Assembly: GCA_963556145.1 (NCBI GenBank)
Contig: OY744465.1
Span: forward strand, 1,240,001 to 1,304,000
Direction of reading: 5' to 3'
Source: Hygrocybe punicea
Lineage: Eukaryota > Basidiomycota > Agaricomycetes > Agaricales > Hygrophoraceae
DNA: 64,000 nt
Shown here: positions 10,801 to 22,779 of the stretch, one piece after another
Layout of the letters: each line of letters opens with the position of its first letter
Numbering within the stretch: position 1 is the first letter of the stretch
Translations under genes and position numbers: made by a program
Notes under the pieces: model-generated
The model's database searches: none
The model's input: only the letters and a program-made list of their open reading frames with translations
What the model was told of the DNA's origin: nothing

Positions 10801-13800
10801 CACACACAAGGGCAGACACACTATATCTCGCTAGATGCAGGAGTGAGATCAGACTAGACAATCGTACTTCTGAGCATTCATCCTGGATAGCCACCACCAG
10901 CCAAGCAATAAACTCCGATATCAAGGCTTCATTGGCAGAGTCGTGATTCCCTACTCGAAACATATCGGTCGCTGAATTATACCAGAGAATCGAAACCGAC
11001 CAGATTCTGTCTCCATTATCGCGTATTGTATCTGTTCCCGTATGTCGAATTGCAAATTTTCTTCTTACGTGAATCAATCATTTACAAATTCTCAGTGGTA
11101 ACGAAAATAAATGCGGAACAACATACCATCATCCTCCGATTCCTTGATAGCGATCCAAATGCCACGTAAATCAATACCGTTGGCCATGAGAAGATGATGT
11201 GTCTCTGGTTTGGATATTGCTATCAAGATTTCAGTCGCGCTTGGGATTTAGTTCAACTCCATGCCGGCTAAATATAATCGCCTGACGCTGTGAGGTTTCT
11301 GCCCAGAATGCACCACAAAATCTCTTTGCCACATTGGTTACAGCTGCTTTCAGTTTCGCTCGCCAATTGACGGCCTTGTCTGTAAGGCTGACAACCCGCG
11401 TCCGGCCTATTCATGATTTTACCGGTGGTAATATAACGCTAGGGGCAATTCACTGTACCATGTCTCTCAAATTCGGGAAGCTTTCGGATAGCTGAAAACA
11501 GTGCGACATGATTTTCAATGCTAAGCATCTTGACGAGGAGATCAATCGAGTTGGTTTCCAGAATGGCCATTCGGATAGCATCTATGTCGTGCATTAGGTC
11601 GGCCCGGGTGACCCAAGAAAAGTATGAAAGTACCATGTTTAGCAAGATTACTTAGTCCATGACCGCCTGCGACTTGAATATGTGTGTACTTATCCTTGAG
11701 CATCCCCACAAGATCAGCAACTCCGCTGTTGTGGAGAAATGCATCTCGAGCCGTGGCTGAACTGTGTCAGCCGCTGTAGGGACCGCCGTAGAGAATAGGG
11801 ACAAACCATTGTTCGCAACCACCCCTAGTGCTCTGGCACCAGATTTTGAGTCTTCAAAGCACAAGGAGTGTGTGATGATACTGCCTAATTTAGAACAGAA
11901 GTTCGAAGAAAATAGACATTGATACCCTCGGGGAACTTCAAAGTCGCGGAGTGGGCGGAAAGACTGAGGGTCCACCTGAAGCAGCTGCACCAATGCCTTC
12001 GTGGCTTCCCCTCGTAGTGTGATGTCGTTTCCGCCAACGGTGTAAGCTATTTTGGCGAGCATCATAGGAATCTCGGTCTCCCACAGGGCAACCAAACAAT
12101 TCCCTTGAAACATTAGCCAGTGGATTAAATCACTCAAATATTCCTCTTACAGTGTTTAGAAATCCGGCTGAGCACTTTTGTTGTCTGTATCTGAAAGTCC
12201 CGATGACCCGCGATGAGTACATTTGCAAGAACCTTGAATTCTCGGTCCGTTTGCAAGATTGACATCGTCCCCGCCTCTTGAATCCCACGAGTACGAGTGA
12301 CATCAGTAACCCCTCCGTTCAACAATAGAAATGTAACGTACCAAACGCTGCAATAAACCATAAGCGATCGAGAACATCTTTTGCCGACCCAGGTCGGGCG
12401 ACGTCAATCTGTCTTAATTGAGCAATCAGGGAACCTCCAGCTGTACAGTCATAAAGGTCCATTTCGAGAACATCATGTAGGCCGTCTGCCCAGTCGATAT
12501 TGTGCTGGTTACCCAGACCAATAATCTCCCTCCATTCAAATGTTTGGTAATCCTGTGAAAACGTAGCCTTGGGTTGGTATTCGGATTTGAAGGCAATTGA
12601 AGCATGGATCTTCTGGCCCTTGTGAATCCTTCTGCCTTTCCCCCTATGTGGCTTCCTGTGAAAGCACAGTAAGAGGGAGTCCTCAAATCACCTTGACACG
12701 AACCATGTCATAACCGTTGGGGCACGATCTCGGGGCCGTTTCACTGGGAAATATTCCAACATCCACCAAAGCCACTGAAGTGATTCGTTCGGCTTGTCAT
12801 TCTGGAGCTTGCTCAAATCCCATCCGTTAACTCTGGAGGCCTCCATTCTAAGGCCAGCAATCATGGCTTCGTTGGCCATCCAAAGAGCGGGAACGTCGTT
12901 CGAATTTAATTTCTTATTGTCTTTGTTACCGCCACCACTAAAGGAGGGTATACTCCGTTCACTGAACTGACTGGCATGGATCAATGACGCACATATCGGA
13001 GTGGCACCCAGGAAACCAGACTTCCTTGACATGTGGTGGTGGTGGTTTTGACTTTGTCCGAGTCTCCCTACTCTCCTCGTCATGGTCCATATTCGTTGTC
13101 ATGCAAACCTCATTTCCTTTGGCCTCCGTACTTGTATAAGGTTTCTCAGTGCCTTCACTCCCATGGGGCAATATGTGTTCGGGTAAGAACTTGACACGAC
13201 GCTCATCTAGGGCGAGAGCATGACGGAAATAACATATATGGTCACAGGAGTCTGTTAAAGGTAAAGTTTTGTCTCTGAAGACACCGACAGAAGAGACACA
13301 GTCCCTGTAGAAAAGACGTTTAAAAACTGGGGCACGCATGAGATGATAACGGAGTATACCAAATGCCTACGAAGTGCACTTGCACCTGCGGTCTCGAAAA
13401 TGTTTCTTTGAAGCGTGTCGCCATATCGACATCTTCATCTGTTTTGTTGCAGCTGCCAAATGCAAGTTGCTTTGTCAAACTGATTGTTACGTAGTGACGA
13501 ATCATCAGAACACAAACTTGGATTGGAGAGCATTTGCCGCTGTCCGGCCTTTACCAACACTGGTCAAGTGAAGTCAGCTGCGGATGGTTGCGGGTGGTTC
13601 GCACATACTGGGTTTTCAGGTTATCACTACCACCTGGATCTGCATACAGCTCATAGGCACTGAGTGGAAAATTTAGTAGTGATATCTGGACCAGGAACGG
13701 GATATTTACAATGAGATCTGTTCTTCGTTTCCGGGAAAGATAAGTCCGACCTGTATTAATATTTTCAAAACGTATGCTAGTGTATTGAAATGGCGTCCTA

Positions 13801-14945
13801 CACTCTGTATCATGCCTGCAAGGGTTCTGGCCTGGTATGCTCCACGCGAGAAACCTGATGTGTGGTAAGCATGCCTGCAACCGCCAATAGTTTGACATAA
13901 AATATTTCATACCAAACAGGAATATCTGATCACCTGGTCTAAAATTCTCTGATAACCAACGGTAGCCAGCGAGGATAATTTTCTCGAAATTCCTACAAAG
14001 AATGAGACGACTGGGGCAATATCAATGATAAAATTACCAGGCTATGGCGAGGTCAATTTTGTTCTCAATTGCCATCTTTATGTAAGTCCAAGACAATTTG
14101 CGAGATGGATTAGCGTATGTCCCAATTCCACTGTTGTAGTAGGTAAGTTGTCTGTCAGATTTCTCGATGCGAGCGTACAGCTCGACTACGTTTGTATTCT
14201 GTAAGGAAAAATTAACTCAAGAGCAAAATGATTAGGACTAGCACACCTTAGCACCGAACTGATTGGATGTTCCATCGAAAGCAAGTACGAGATTTCTTCC
14301 AGAAAACGCTGATTTGCAACCTTGGCATGCCTCAAAATCTGGCGAAACTGCATTGGCTAGTTCATTTGCAGTTTGTTCGTTATCAAGTGGTCCTTGCAGA
14401 AATCGATGACGATCTGGGCGCTGCAGAGAAGTAGGAGGATCCAAGATAGGGACCGATGGATGTAGAGTTGAATTAGGCGCATTCCCATCCGAATCCCAGG
14501 CTGTGGGAACGGAAGGATAAGCGTGGCGAAAGGGTGGAACAGACGGATCCAAGAGAAGACTAGGCGTGTCCGAGCGTCGCCGCGAGGTGGAAGGGAAGGA
14601 ATGAAAAGGTGTTACTTGCAAAGACCGAGAATCACGACGAGGACGAGAGCGAGCAGAAGGTCCAGGAGAAGTAAAGTCAGATGAAGACGAGAGATAAATG
14701 GATGGGTCGGACTGGTTGAAGCGCTGGACTGGGACGGAGGGATTAAACTTGTGGAAGGGAGGATTAGGCAGACTCATGAGAGGACTCAGCGGGCTTGAGG
14801 GTCCCTCAGGCGATGACAGAGGCGTAACAAATGTTTCTTGCGAGGAGAGGGTACTAGTAGATGAACCAGGGTGCAAGGGGGAAGCACCTGACGGTTCCCA
14901 GAGATGATCAGCTGAGGCGCGGAGGGCGGGGGCGGGAATGTTCAT
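7816..14945 (-). CDS. DUF2235 (Tle1-like) hydrolase fused to ARM/HEAT-like repeats
   Basis: Exon 1 (14945-14247) encodes a Ser/Pro-rich N-terminus and ends in NLVLAFDGTSNQFGAK, the start of the DUF2235 alpha/beta-hydrolase domain. Exons 14198-14038 and 13992 onward continue with NTNVVELYARIE, and a later join gives the nucleophile elbow FGFSRGAYQARTLAGM near 13800-13870. Further joins give GIWDCVSSVG (Asp) near 13300-13345 and VWFPGCHSDIGGG (His) near 12930-13020, so the Ser-Asp-His triad is complete. The domain ends near 12430. ARM-like helices (12360-11440) follow, then twelve repeats of about 42 residues (10950-8960) with one exon each. A tail with a short predicted coiled coil (8709-8075) follows, and the last exon is 8020-7816. 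DUF2235 proteins include bacterial phospholipase effectors. A lipase role here is inferred, and its substrate is unknown. I see no clear disabling change, but not every intron was resolved. Confidence 0.75.
8960..10790 (-). repeat. ARM/HEAT-like repeat array with a three-exon higher-order period
   Basis: Eleven consecutive exons each encode one unit of the form ...DSR.QIL.TD.IQSL......LLS.LA.HG. Reading 5' to 3', three types alternate. Type A (near 10787, 10268, 9760 and 9257) carries YYLLLAELTKHG-like ends. Type B (near 10606, 10090, 9600 and 9090) carries LLSTLAKFG-like ends. Type C carries LKSSDED..... and LLSELAEF-like ends, and its exons start at 10440, 9926 and 9420. The C-type starts are 514 and 506 bp apart, so the duplicated unit is about 510 bp including three introns of about 45-50 nt. 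Several introns are free of in-frame stops, which is why a long open frame runs over 10295-11077. Confidence 0.75.
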
Positions 14946-15094
14946 GCTTAGCCTGAGTGCAAGAAGACCTTGGGAGAGTGACAGCTGCTAACATGCTCTC
15001 GATTGAAATGTACGTTTTTCGTTTTTCGGCTCTGGTGCGGTGCCTCATGCATAATATGCCCAACCTTGGGTATATGCTAAGATATATATGGCCC
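14946..15094 (-). promoter_or_regulatory. Probable promoter region of the DUF2235 gene
   Basis: This is the only sequence between the start codon at 14945 and the Copia LTR at 15095, so the retrotransposon sits within about 150 bp of the start. No TATA box in a convincing position was recognised. An effect of the LTR on expression is inference. Confidence 0.3.
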
Positions 15095-15337
15095 TGTTGG
15101 GAATAGTGGCCGAATAGTCGCGGAACGGATTAGAATCCGTATCACGTGACCCCGGAAGTCAAACACACCTGTCCGATGAATAATGCTGAAGCGCAGCAGT
15201 TATTCTACTCACCCCAAGAAACTTCTAGTAGATTTAGCTAGTAGTATAAAAACCCTCTCAGAGAGAGGTAAATATAATTCAATTCCACATAAATTACTTA
15301 GTGGTCAACAACCACTGCACTACTATATATTCCAATA
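15095..15337 (+). repeat. Copia 5' LTR
   Basis: It starts TGTTGGGAATAG and ends ATATATTCCAATA, so the ends are inverted. It contains CACGTG at 15143-15148 and a TATAAAA box near 15244. It differs from the 3' LTR at roughly 15 of 243 positions (hand count), many of them C/T or G/A changes at CpG. Confidence 0.9.
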
Positions 15338-15352
15338 GGTTATGAGACCTGA
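15338..15352 (+). promoter_or_regulatory. Probable primer binding site
   Basis: The bases GGTTATGAGACCTGA directly follow the 5' LTR, where a Copia primer site belongs. The matching tRNA was not identified. Confidence 0.45.
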
Positions 15353-15421
15353 ACGGCTGTAACAGAAACACAATCACACACCTCCAAACATCACACTACC
15401 ACCTCGTATACTAAGCTGACT

Positions 15422-16578
15422 ATGATGGATGAAGTCACGCACACATCAGGATCCTACCGGATTGAGTTATTGAAGGGGAACAATTGGATGCCATGGAAGA
15501 GATGGATGTTAGCCATTATTGGAATTATGTGGAATCCACCACTCAAGCAGAGAATTATGTAGACTTATCTGGACTAATTAGTAATATTGTTAGTAAGCAT
15601 TGAGGAATATTCTAGCATATATTCCCTAGTATAAAAGGACTCTGTCTGTACACTGTCTATAGTCTTATGACAATAACCGTAGTTTCCAACAGCCGTGCTT
15701 CAGGATTTTGGGTTAGAGATGTACATTGATGCAGAATCAAAGACCCCTGTCCTGGCGGATGCTTCCTATCCAACACCAGCGGAATCCAAGGTGATGAAGA
15801 AATGGTGCAGCGGAGACGCCAAGATGAGGACACGGATCGAGCTCACAATTGGTGACATGGAAATGATACATATCGTTGGTGTGCACACAGCGAGTGAGAG
15901 GTGGAAGCAGCTAACCTTGGTAAAGGAATCCAGGGGGAAGCTTGGAATATTAGCGATGCGACGCACATTGTACCAGTCAATTGCCGAAGAAGGATTCGAC
16001 CTAATCGAGCACATATCAAAGCTCCGGAAACTGCAGGAGGAGCTCCACTTGATGGGAGGCCTTGTTTCCGATGAGGACTTCACAATAATACTTGTATCCT
16101 CCTTACTGGAAAGTTGGGACTTGTATACATCAGCGGACTTAGGCTTGAAGAAGGACGGAACATCACTGACATCACATGAACTAGTGGCCATCCTATTAGA
16201 GGAAGACCACAGGCGCTGTGAGTGCAGTGGAGATCCTAACAATGTCACTATGCATGGAGGTTCACCGGAAAGCACGATGGAAAGGGTAACAGAAAGCAGA
16301 AGGTGGCCGATTCTGAGACAGAATGCTTCAACTGCCACAAGAAAGGACATATGGTGAAGGACTGCTGGTCTAAAGGTGGCGGAAAGGAAGGGCAAGGGCC
16401 AAAAGGGAAAGGAAAGGGCACCAGAAAGGTTGGAAACCACCGGAACCGATCAAATCAAGCTGCAGACCATATCAATAATATGTTACAGGACGTAGCATAT
16501 GCAGTGAATACAGAAAACGATTCAAACTATGATTGGTTACTGGATTCCAGAACGACAAATCACATCAGCAATTCCTGA
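15422..16578 (+). pseudogene. Copia Gag with zinc knuckle and start of protease
   Basis: Translation starts at 15422 (MMDEVTHTSGSYRIELL). If the solo LTR at 15517-15691 and one target copy are skipped, the frame reads straight through WKRWMLAVLQDFGLEMYI, the usual Copia gag (UBN2-type) opening. A CCHC knuckle, CFNCHKKGHMVKDC, lies near 16323-16363 in a second frame. WLLDSRTTNHIS near 16535-16570 is the protease motif, with Arg where DSG is expected, so the protease is probably dead. Confidence 0.8.
15517..15691 (+). mobile_element. Solo LTR inserted in Copia gag
   Basis: The 175-bp segment has inverted ends (TATTGGAA at the left, TTTCCAACA at the right). It is flanked by GCCAT (15512-15516) and GCCGT (15692-15696), a 5-bp target duplication with one change. 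It contains a TATAAAA box. Removing it restores the gag frame. Confidence 0.75.
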
Positions 16579-16579
16579 A

Positions 16580-17193
16580 ATGCATTCATCACATACAAAA
16601 CTCTGGATGAAGCTACCATTCAAGGACTAGGAAAGGTAGCCACTTGACCTCTTGGTTGCAGAACAATCATTTTACACTTCACAGTGGATGGAAAGGACAT
16701 ACAGTATCAGCTACGAGATGTACTACATGTACCAGAGTCACAGAACTCGCTATTATCACTGAGCCAATTCAATGAAAGCAGCAGATGGGTTAGTTTCCAC
16801 AATGGAATATGCAGGCTATATAAAGGAGAATAAACTTGTCAGAACAGGCTGGAAAGATGGATGACTATACTGTCTGAACGCCTGAGCGCAATCCCGGAAA
16901 AAGCAAACGTAGCCACGCTGAAGAAAATGTCTTGGGACAAATGGCACTGCCTATATGGACACATCAGAATGAGCAGACTCGAGACCCTGCAGAGAAAGGG
17001 GTTAGTCACGGGTCTAGAAATTGATGAAGGGAGTGTCCCTTCCTGAACCTGTGAGGCTTGCATTCAGGCAAAGCAAGCCATCCAGCCATTTTCTAAAGAG
17101 GCCGATGGATGATTGAAAGTCGCCAGAGAGCAGACTTTGAGTGACATCTGGGGCCCAGCACGTGTAGAGTCTATTGGAGGATCAAGATACTAT
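16580..17193 (+). pseudogene. Copia protease/integrase N-terminal part
   Basis: Frames with stops encode protease residues and then the GAG-pre-integrase zinc motif: WHCLYGHIRMSRLETLQRKG near 16942-17003, followed by TCEACIQAKQA. The reading ends at ...GSRYY where the hAT element is inserted. It resumes at 21895 with ISFTDDS. Confidence 0.8.
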
Positions 17194-17367
17194 TAAGGAT
17201 TGACACGGGTTAACCCAAGGGTGGGAAAGGTCCACACCGGACCCTCACCTGTGAAACCCTTACCCTTCCGTGTCAGGGGTTAACACCTCACCCTTCTCAA
17301 ATGGGTAAGGGATGGGTCACTTGTTCACATTGTTTGGACTTAATAGTACATACATGATGAAAGAAAT

Positions 17368-20300
17368 TTACACGGCAGACTTGGCCTCTGTGCCCGAAGA
17401 CATGTGCTTTCTCTTGTTTCCCTTGATGGCCTTGCCAATATCCTCTGTGGACACCAAACCAGCTTGGCACCAAGATCCAAGACACATATATATCCACATC
17501 AATTTGCTGGAAAGTCTTGATCGTGTGAATGGAAGAAGATGACGGCCACACGAGAACACTCGCTCAACATCTGTTGATGTTGGCAGCACACTGAGGTAAT
17601 CCAGGGCCATGCGGGAGAGATTCAGATAGAAGGCTCGGTTCTTGAGCCACCATTGAAGCAGATCTTTGACGTTCTTGACAATCTCTCAGAGATATTTGTC
17701 GATCTCATCAGAGACTGTGGCTGACTGAAATATTACCAGAATCAGCCATATTACCATGGCAACCTCCTCTCCTAGACCCAGAGCAGGTGCAGCTTTGTAT
17801 CATAATGCATATTGCTCCTGGACCAGTTCTTCCACCACTTTGATCCATAACGACGCCCATTCGTGCTGCTGAAAATACTCCAATTTGAGGCCTGGATAAA
17901 GGACTAACAATGTCATCAGTGCAAGGCAGAGTAGTTCTACAAGAGTAGTCACCCATAGAGATCCTGTAGACAGCAGAAAGGTCTGTCAATGAATAGTAAC
18001 GATTCAGTTTGGTCTTTGCCAACTTCATTGCCATCATGATGGCTGGGTGGAGAGCTCGTTTGCGCTGTGTGTTTAGGTGAGAGTTGAACCAATCCATCAC
18101 GGGAATAACAGCCGAGATGTTGGCTTCCTTAGTGGAAAAGTAGAGCGTAGCAGTCTTGTATTGTTTGAGGACAAAAACCAGGTCCTCGATAAGTGGCCAG
18201 TCTTCAGCCTCGAGTTCATGCTTTCTGAGTTTCAAGGGGCGGTCATTGGTTATGTTGTCAATGGCCACACGGTACTGAAGTGTGAAGCGCAACATGTCGT
18301 ATGTGGAGTTCCATCGCATGACAACATCGTGAGGCAGGAGCTGGTGGAGTGGGCAGGGGGTGCCCACTCAGGGTGTCATGGGTGCATCATGGTGGGATAA
18401 GCTGAGTCTCTACAAACAAACATGGTCTATCTAAGTAATCCTACGGAGCATGGGATCCTATCACGTGACCTCCTACTACATCTACCCCCCTCGAAAAAAA
18501 CAGTGGGGTCCTTGCCACTGAAGCCAGAAAACCAAAACTCACAAAAACCCTCGAGACTCTAACTCAAAACTCCAACTCCGTCAAGGACTTATGAAACGCT
18601 GCCAACTGACACTCCCCCCAGTGGATGCCACCACCAGCTTAAGAATGCCGCTTGTTGACCGAATCGCCTGTGCTCAGAGCGTAACTCGCGAAAAACGTGG
18701 GGGTCTTGTGAAGTGGTGGTGTGGCATAGGGTGGACACAGTAGATATGGTAGGTCCTTGGGTGTTGAACAAGGAATGTGGAAGACTCTGAGGGCTTCAAA
18801 AACGGCGGTAGTGGTTCATGCAGGGTGGTAATGGGGTACTTGATGCTTTTGGGACATAGAACAGGGTTACGGGGAGTCGAGGGAATATCTAAAAATGGGG
18901 GGGGACTCGAAATGGGCATTGGGGTGTCTAGAGGGTGCAGGAATGGTGCTCTCGGGGTGACAACAGGGTGCTCAGTGCTTTGCAGCACGGGATGAGGATG
19001 TGGGGAGCTGGGCAAGTGCATTCGTGTGGGTGGGTGGTGAAAAACCGGGGTTGACTGATGACGATGCGGCAGGTCTGCGAGGTGGCCATAAAGGCCGGCG
19101 ACCATTCGTTTGGGACAGTGTGAGGGGATGGGGGCTTTTGGAATGCCGTGCGAGGGTCTGTGTGGTTGGGTGGGTGGACTGAAGGGCCTGAGTATGCGAA
19201 AGATGGGGGCTAAGGGCATGGTGACGTGGCGAATCCATGGGTGGCCATAAAGGCTGGCGAACATTTGTTTGGAACAGTGTGAGTGAACGGGGATGTCTGG
19301 TACGTGGAATGGGGGTTTGTGGGGCTGACCGTGTGTGCTGAGGGGCTCGGGTACATGGAGAATGGGGTCGAACTTCGGTGACATGGCGAAATGTGGGGGC
19401 TCTAAAACCGTGAGGGAGGCTTGCGTGGGGTGTACGTAGGGGTACATGGGGCTCTAGGATGTGGGCCATTGGTAAAGGGGGGCGCATTGAGCGTGTGTGT
19501 AACTGGGGGAGTGTGTCTTGATGGTGAACTAAGAAATGTGTAGCTTGAACTTGGTGACATGGCAGTACACGTGTTGGCCATTTTTCCCTGTAAACAGTGC
19601 AGTGACAGCACTTTGTGAGACGTGGGCTATCTAATGAGGATGCTCATGGCCGTATAGCCAGCTGTGGACGAAAAAATGGGCGCTGCCCTAGAATTGGGTA
19701 GTGAGACTGCGTGAAAAAAGCTGTAAGCGTGAGAAAACCAGTCAAAAGGCTCAAAACAAGCAGAGAATGGTGAGAAAAGCAAGGCTGAGATGAATCACAC
19801 TCTCATCACCAGGTGGAGTGGGCAGGGGGTGCCCACTCAGGGTGTCATGGGTGCATCATGGTGGGATAAGCTGAGTCTCTACAAACAAACATAGTCTATC
19901 TAAGTAATCCTACGGAGCGTGGGATCCTATCACGTGACCTCCTACTACACCAGTACTTGAGGCTGTGCTTAAGACAGATTCGTTTCCAGGCTGGCAATGC
20001 AAGCATGGTGGACTGAACAACAGTGAATGCAAGGTTGCACAGCTTTGAGACTGCGGACCACACAGTTTGCGTCTCCTCAAGAAGTTGGCACTGCTCGGTA
20101 TCACTCAGGGAATCTAACTCACCAATATCATCCTCATTGACATCATTTGCCAAGTCTGAGTCGTCATCTGACCCCACGCCATCACTTCCATTCTCATCCT
20201 CATCAGAGGCCAAATCCAACAACAGGGCATCATCCAAACCAAGTGTTTCATCATCTGGAGTCTTTCCCAGGCCAACATTGAATGGCCATAGCAAGGCCTT

Positions 20301-21596
20301 AGTGGACAATTGGAGGGTGTGGTTAAAACATCGGATACGATGGTCTTCCTCGAATGAGTTAGGGAGTTCAGCCATCTTGATGGTCATTGTGTCATTTGCA
20401 GAGGCACTGTCAGCATTGAACAAAAGAATCTGTGGTGTAATTGATTGTCAGTACTGTACAACACAAAATATAAGCCATTTACCTTATGCTCAATGCCATA
20501 ATGGAGAAGCATGTTGTGAAACTCATGACTGAGCATGTCGCCCGAGTGCGACTCAGGCACTTCAATTAGATCAAGTAGAAAAGAAATAGGGACCACATTG
20601 TGCTGGAAATGGACTGTCCATGCACAGATGGCATGGTGATTAGGTGCCATCCATGTGTCAGTCGCAAAGTGAAGTCATCCTGGATAGTCTTGTAGGAGCT
20701 TTTGAATGATCTGTTGGGCTGCCTCAAAAGCTGCTTGGATATTGCGACGTAACATGTTAGCGGTTGGCAGTTCGAGCTTGGGTTGGCCAGCAAGCAGCAG
20801 CTCCCATAATTCAGGATCATTGAGAATCTCCGGGGGGCAGTTGCTCTCGGTTACCCATTTCACGAGGTGAGCTCGAGTCACATTAGTTGTATGGGCACGA
20901 TGAGACACATTCACAGGTTGTTGCCCCTGCCACGTAAAGGCAGCAAAGATGGAGCCACTGACATTGTGAGGCCCAGTGCTGGCAGAGGCATTGCAAATGG
21001 CCTCCTCGCCCCAACACTTGATAGTGTGAGCCTTTAGATTAGCTGTTGATGATCGATCCCCCTTATTGAGGAAGCAGCACACACCCCCAGCCAAAAACTT
21101 GCAGAGTTGAGCAGCACATGTGAAAAAATGAGAGTGGCGACCATTGATGACCTCAATCTTGACCTGTTCCTTAAAAAAGTGATAGATCAGTGATCTCCAG
21201 GTACACCTTAGATGTGCTGAGAGATCTGGTAAGCACTTGGTGATGGATCAAGCTGCAGAGAGAAACCCATTGAGCTGTTCTTCGGGGTCTACTTCATCAC
21301 TCGAACTGGCTTTGCTGTCCTTGGATTCCTCATTGTAGGGACCAACAGGAGATGATGGGCAACTTGGAACTGGTGAGACATTGCTACTTGGGATCCATGA
21401 GACAGCACAACTGGAGAAGGTGGAGGTGGCAATGCTGGGTGCAACTGAGCTGGTGACTATGAGTGGTCAAAAGGGAAGGACCAGGAAGCACTGGAGAGGA
21501 GAGAGAATCTCTCCTGCTGGCTACTGAGGGCACAGGAGAGCGATGAGAAGGACGAGTGTAGGCCTTCTTGGCAGAGGATTGTTTCTTGTTAGCCAT
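17368..21596 (-). pseudogene. hAT transposase, interrupted
   Basis: Reading from 21596, a basic Ser-rich N-terminus is followed by a BED-like zinc finger (FLNKGDRSSTANLKAHTIKC, near 21000-21080). The RNase H-like core includes MFNADSASANDTM and RCFNHTLQLSTKALL (20423-20290). The frame stops at LKYW where an LTR element (18343-19949) is inserted. It resumes as QLLPHDVVMRWNSTYDM (18345 downward), the usual hAT R-W-NST block. The C-terminal dimerisation block, STDVERVFSCGRHLLPFTR, lies at about 17500-17580. Length and domain order are normal for hAT, but stops and the insertion make it inactive. Confidence 0.85.
18343..19949 (-). mobile_element. Small LTR element (TRIM-like) inside the hAT transposase
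   Basis: Two 138-bp direct repeats (18343-18480 and 19812-19949) differ at very few positions. On the minus strand each starts TGTAGTAGGAGGTCACGTGA and ends near CACTCCACC. TGGTGATGAG follows the 5' copy as a possible primer site, and GAGGGGGGTAGA precedes the 3' copy as a polypurine tract. The 1.33 kb interior has Pro/His-rich open frames but no gag or pol. A target duplication was not found. Confidence 0.7.
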
Positions 21597-21894
21597 AGCA
21601 TACCTGTCTTTCTACAAGGATTAAGTACTCACCAATGGCATGATTCGATGCAATTCTGAGCTCATCTTGATGCAATTGTGAGCTTATCTTGAAACAGGGG
21701 AGAGTACTGCCTGCTGCTCACCTTGCAAACTGCAGCATGGTCAACCCGTGACAAACTGTGACAAAACTGTAACCACAGGTAATGGGTATGGTTTTGGCTT
21801 GGGTAGCAATTTGGCACGCCATACCTGTACCCGTGTAACCCATTATGGAAACACCTCAGGTAAACCCATACCTGTGTTAATCCTTAGACACTAT

Positions 21895-22703
21895 ATCTCA
21901 TTCACGGACGACTCAGTATGCACCATAACCACTTTATTCATGAAATGGAAGAGCCAGGCGACGGAATGCATCAAGGCTTACATTAACATGATCAAGAAGA
22001 AGTTTGATCAAAACCCTAAATATTTGTGGTAAGATAACGGAAAGGAACTCATCAACAAGGAAGTCGAGAGATGGGCAGTACAGAAGGGAATTGTCATCAA
22101 AATAATGGCCCCTTACTCACCCTTGCAATATGGAATGGTGGAAAGATTTAATCGTACATTACTGGAGTTAGCCTGTGCGATGTTGATCACTAAAAACCTG
22201 CCCGCATTCCTTTCGCCAGAAGCCGTTGCACATGTGGCATACATTTGAAACTGATCCCCCACCAAGGCTCTAGACGGAATGACTCCACATGAAGCCTGGA
22301 CTGGCAAGAAGCCAGACATATCGCATTTCTGGGAGTTTGGATGCGATGTTTGAGTCTTATATCAAGGTGGAACGAAATTGAAGCTGGCACCGTGATCAGC
22401 TAAGATGAAGTTCATAGGATTTGTTAGGTCACAGAAGGCTATCTGATACTATGATGCCGCAATGTGGACTGTTAAAACATCATGGAATGTTGCATTTCAC
22501 GAGGATGGGGCATTGCAGGAAGTCAGGATTGTATCCAACTTACTGGATTTGCAATTCGAGGGGGAGCAGAGTGAATCCGATGACTTGCAAACTCCAGAAC
22601 CACCGGAACCTGCAATGGAATCACTGGAACCCACCAGAATGGCACTGGAAAGGGCTATTCACAGACCGGAAAATGAAATAACATACCCACCGAGAGCAAC
22701 ATG
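21895..22703 (+). pseudogene. Copia integrase core and C-terminal linker
   Basis: The frame encodes ISFTDDSVCTITTLFMKWKS, the first catalytic Asp block, then DNGKELIN with the second Asp. YSPLQYGMVERFNRTLLE carries the Glu, so the D,D-35-E residues are all visible. Four or more in-frame stops are present (for example at 22030, 22246 and 22394), several best explained by CGA to TGA or TGG to TGA changes. A Pro-rich linker ends near 22703. Confidence 0.8.
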
Positions 22704-22779
22704 AGAAGTCGACCGCGACTACAAACAGTTAAACAACCCACATGCACAGCCGACACGATGCGAGATACACGAACCACTT

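Larger units (their letters stand above)
17194..21886 (-). mobile_element. hAT transposon inserted in the Copia integrase
   Basis: The left end starts TAAGGATTGACACGGG and the right end is its near complement, ending TGTGTTAATCCTTA at 21886. The flanks GATACTAT (17186-17193) and GACACTAT (21887-21894) form an 8-bp duplication with one change. Both ends hold repeated AACCC/GGGTAA-type subterminal motifs. A transposase gene lies on the minus strand and is itself interrupted by a small LTR element. Confidence 0.85.

Noticed and set aside
18674..19611. Pro/His-rich minus-strand frames of 171-257 residues
   Set aside because: They lie in the interior of the TRIM-like element and overlap in two frames with the same composition. 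No retroviral motif was seen.
18343..19949. Target duplication for the TRIM-like element
   Set aside because: The flanks (GAGCT and CCAGT) do not match in any register tried, so none is claimed.
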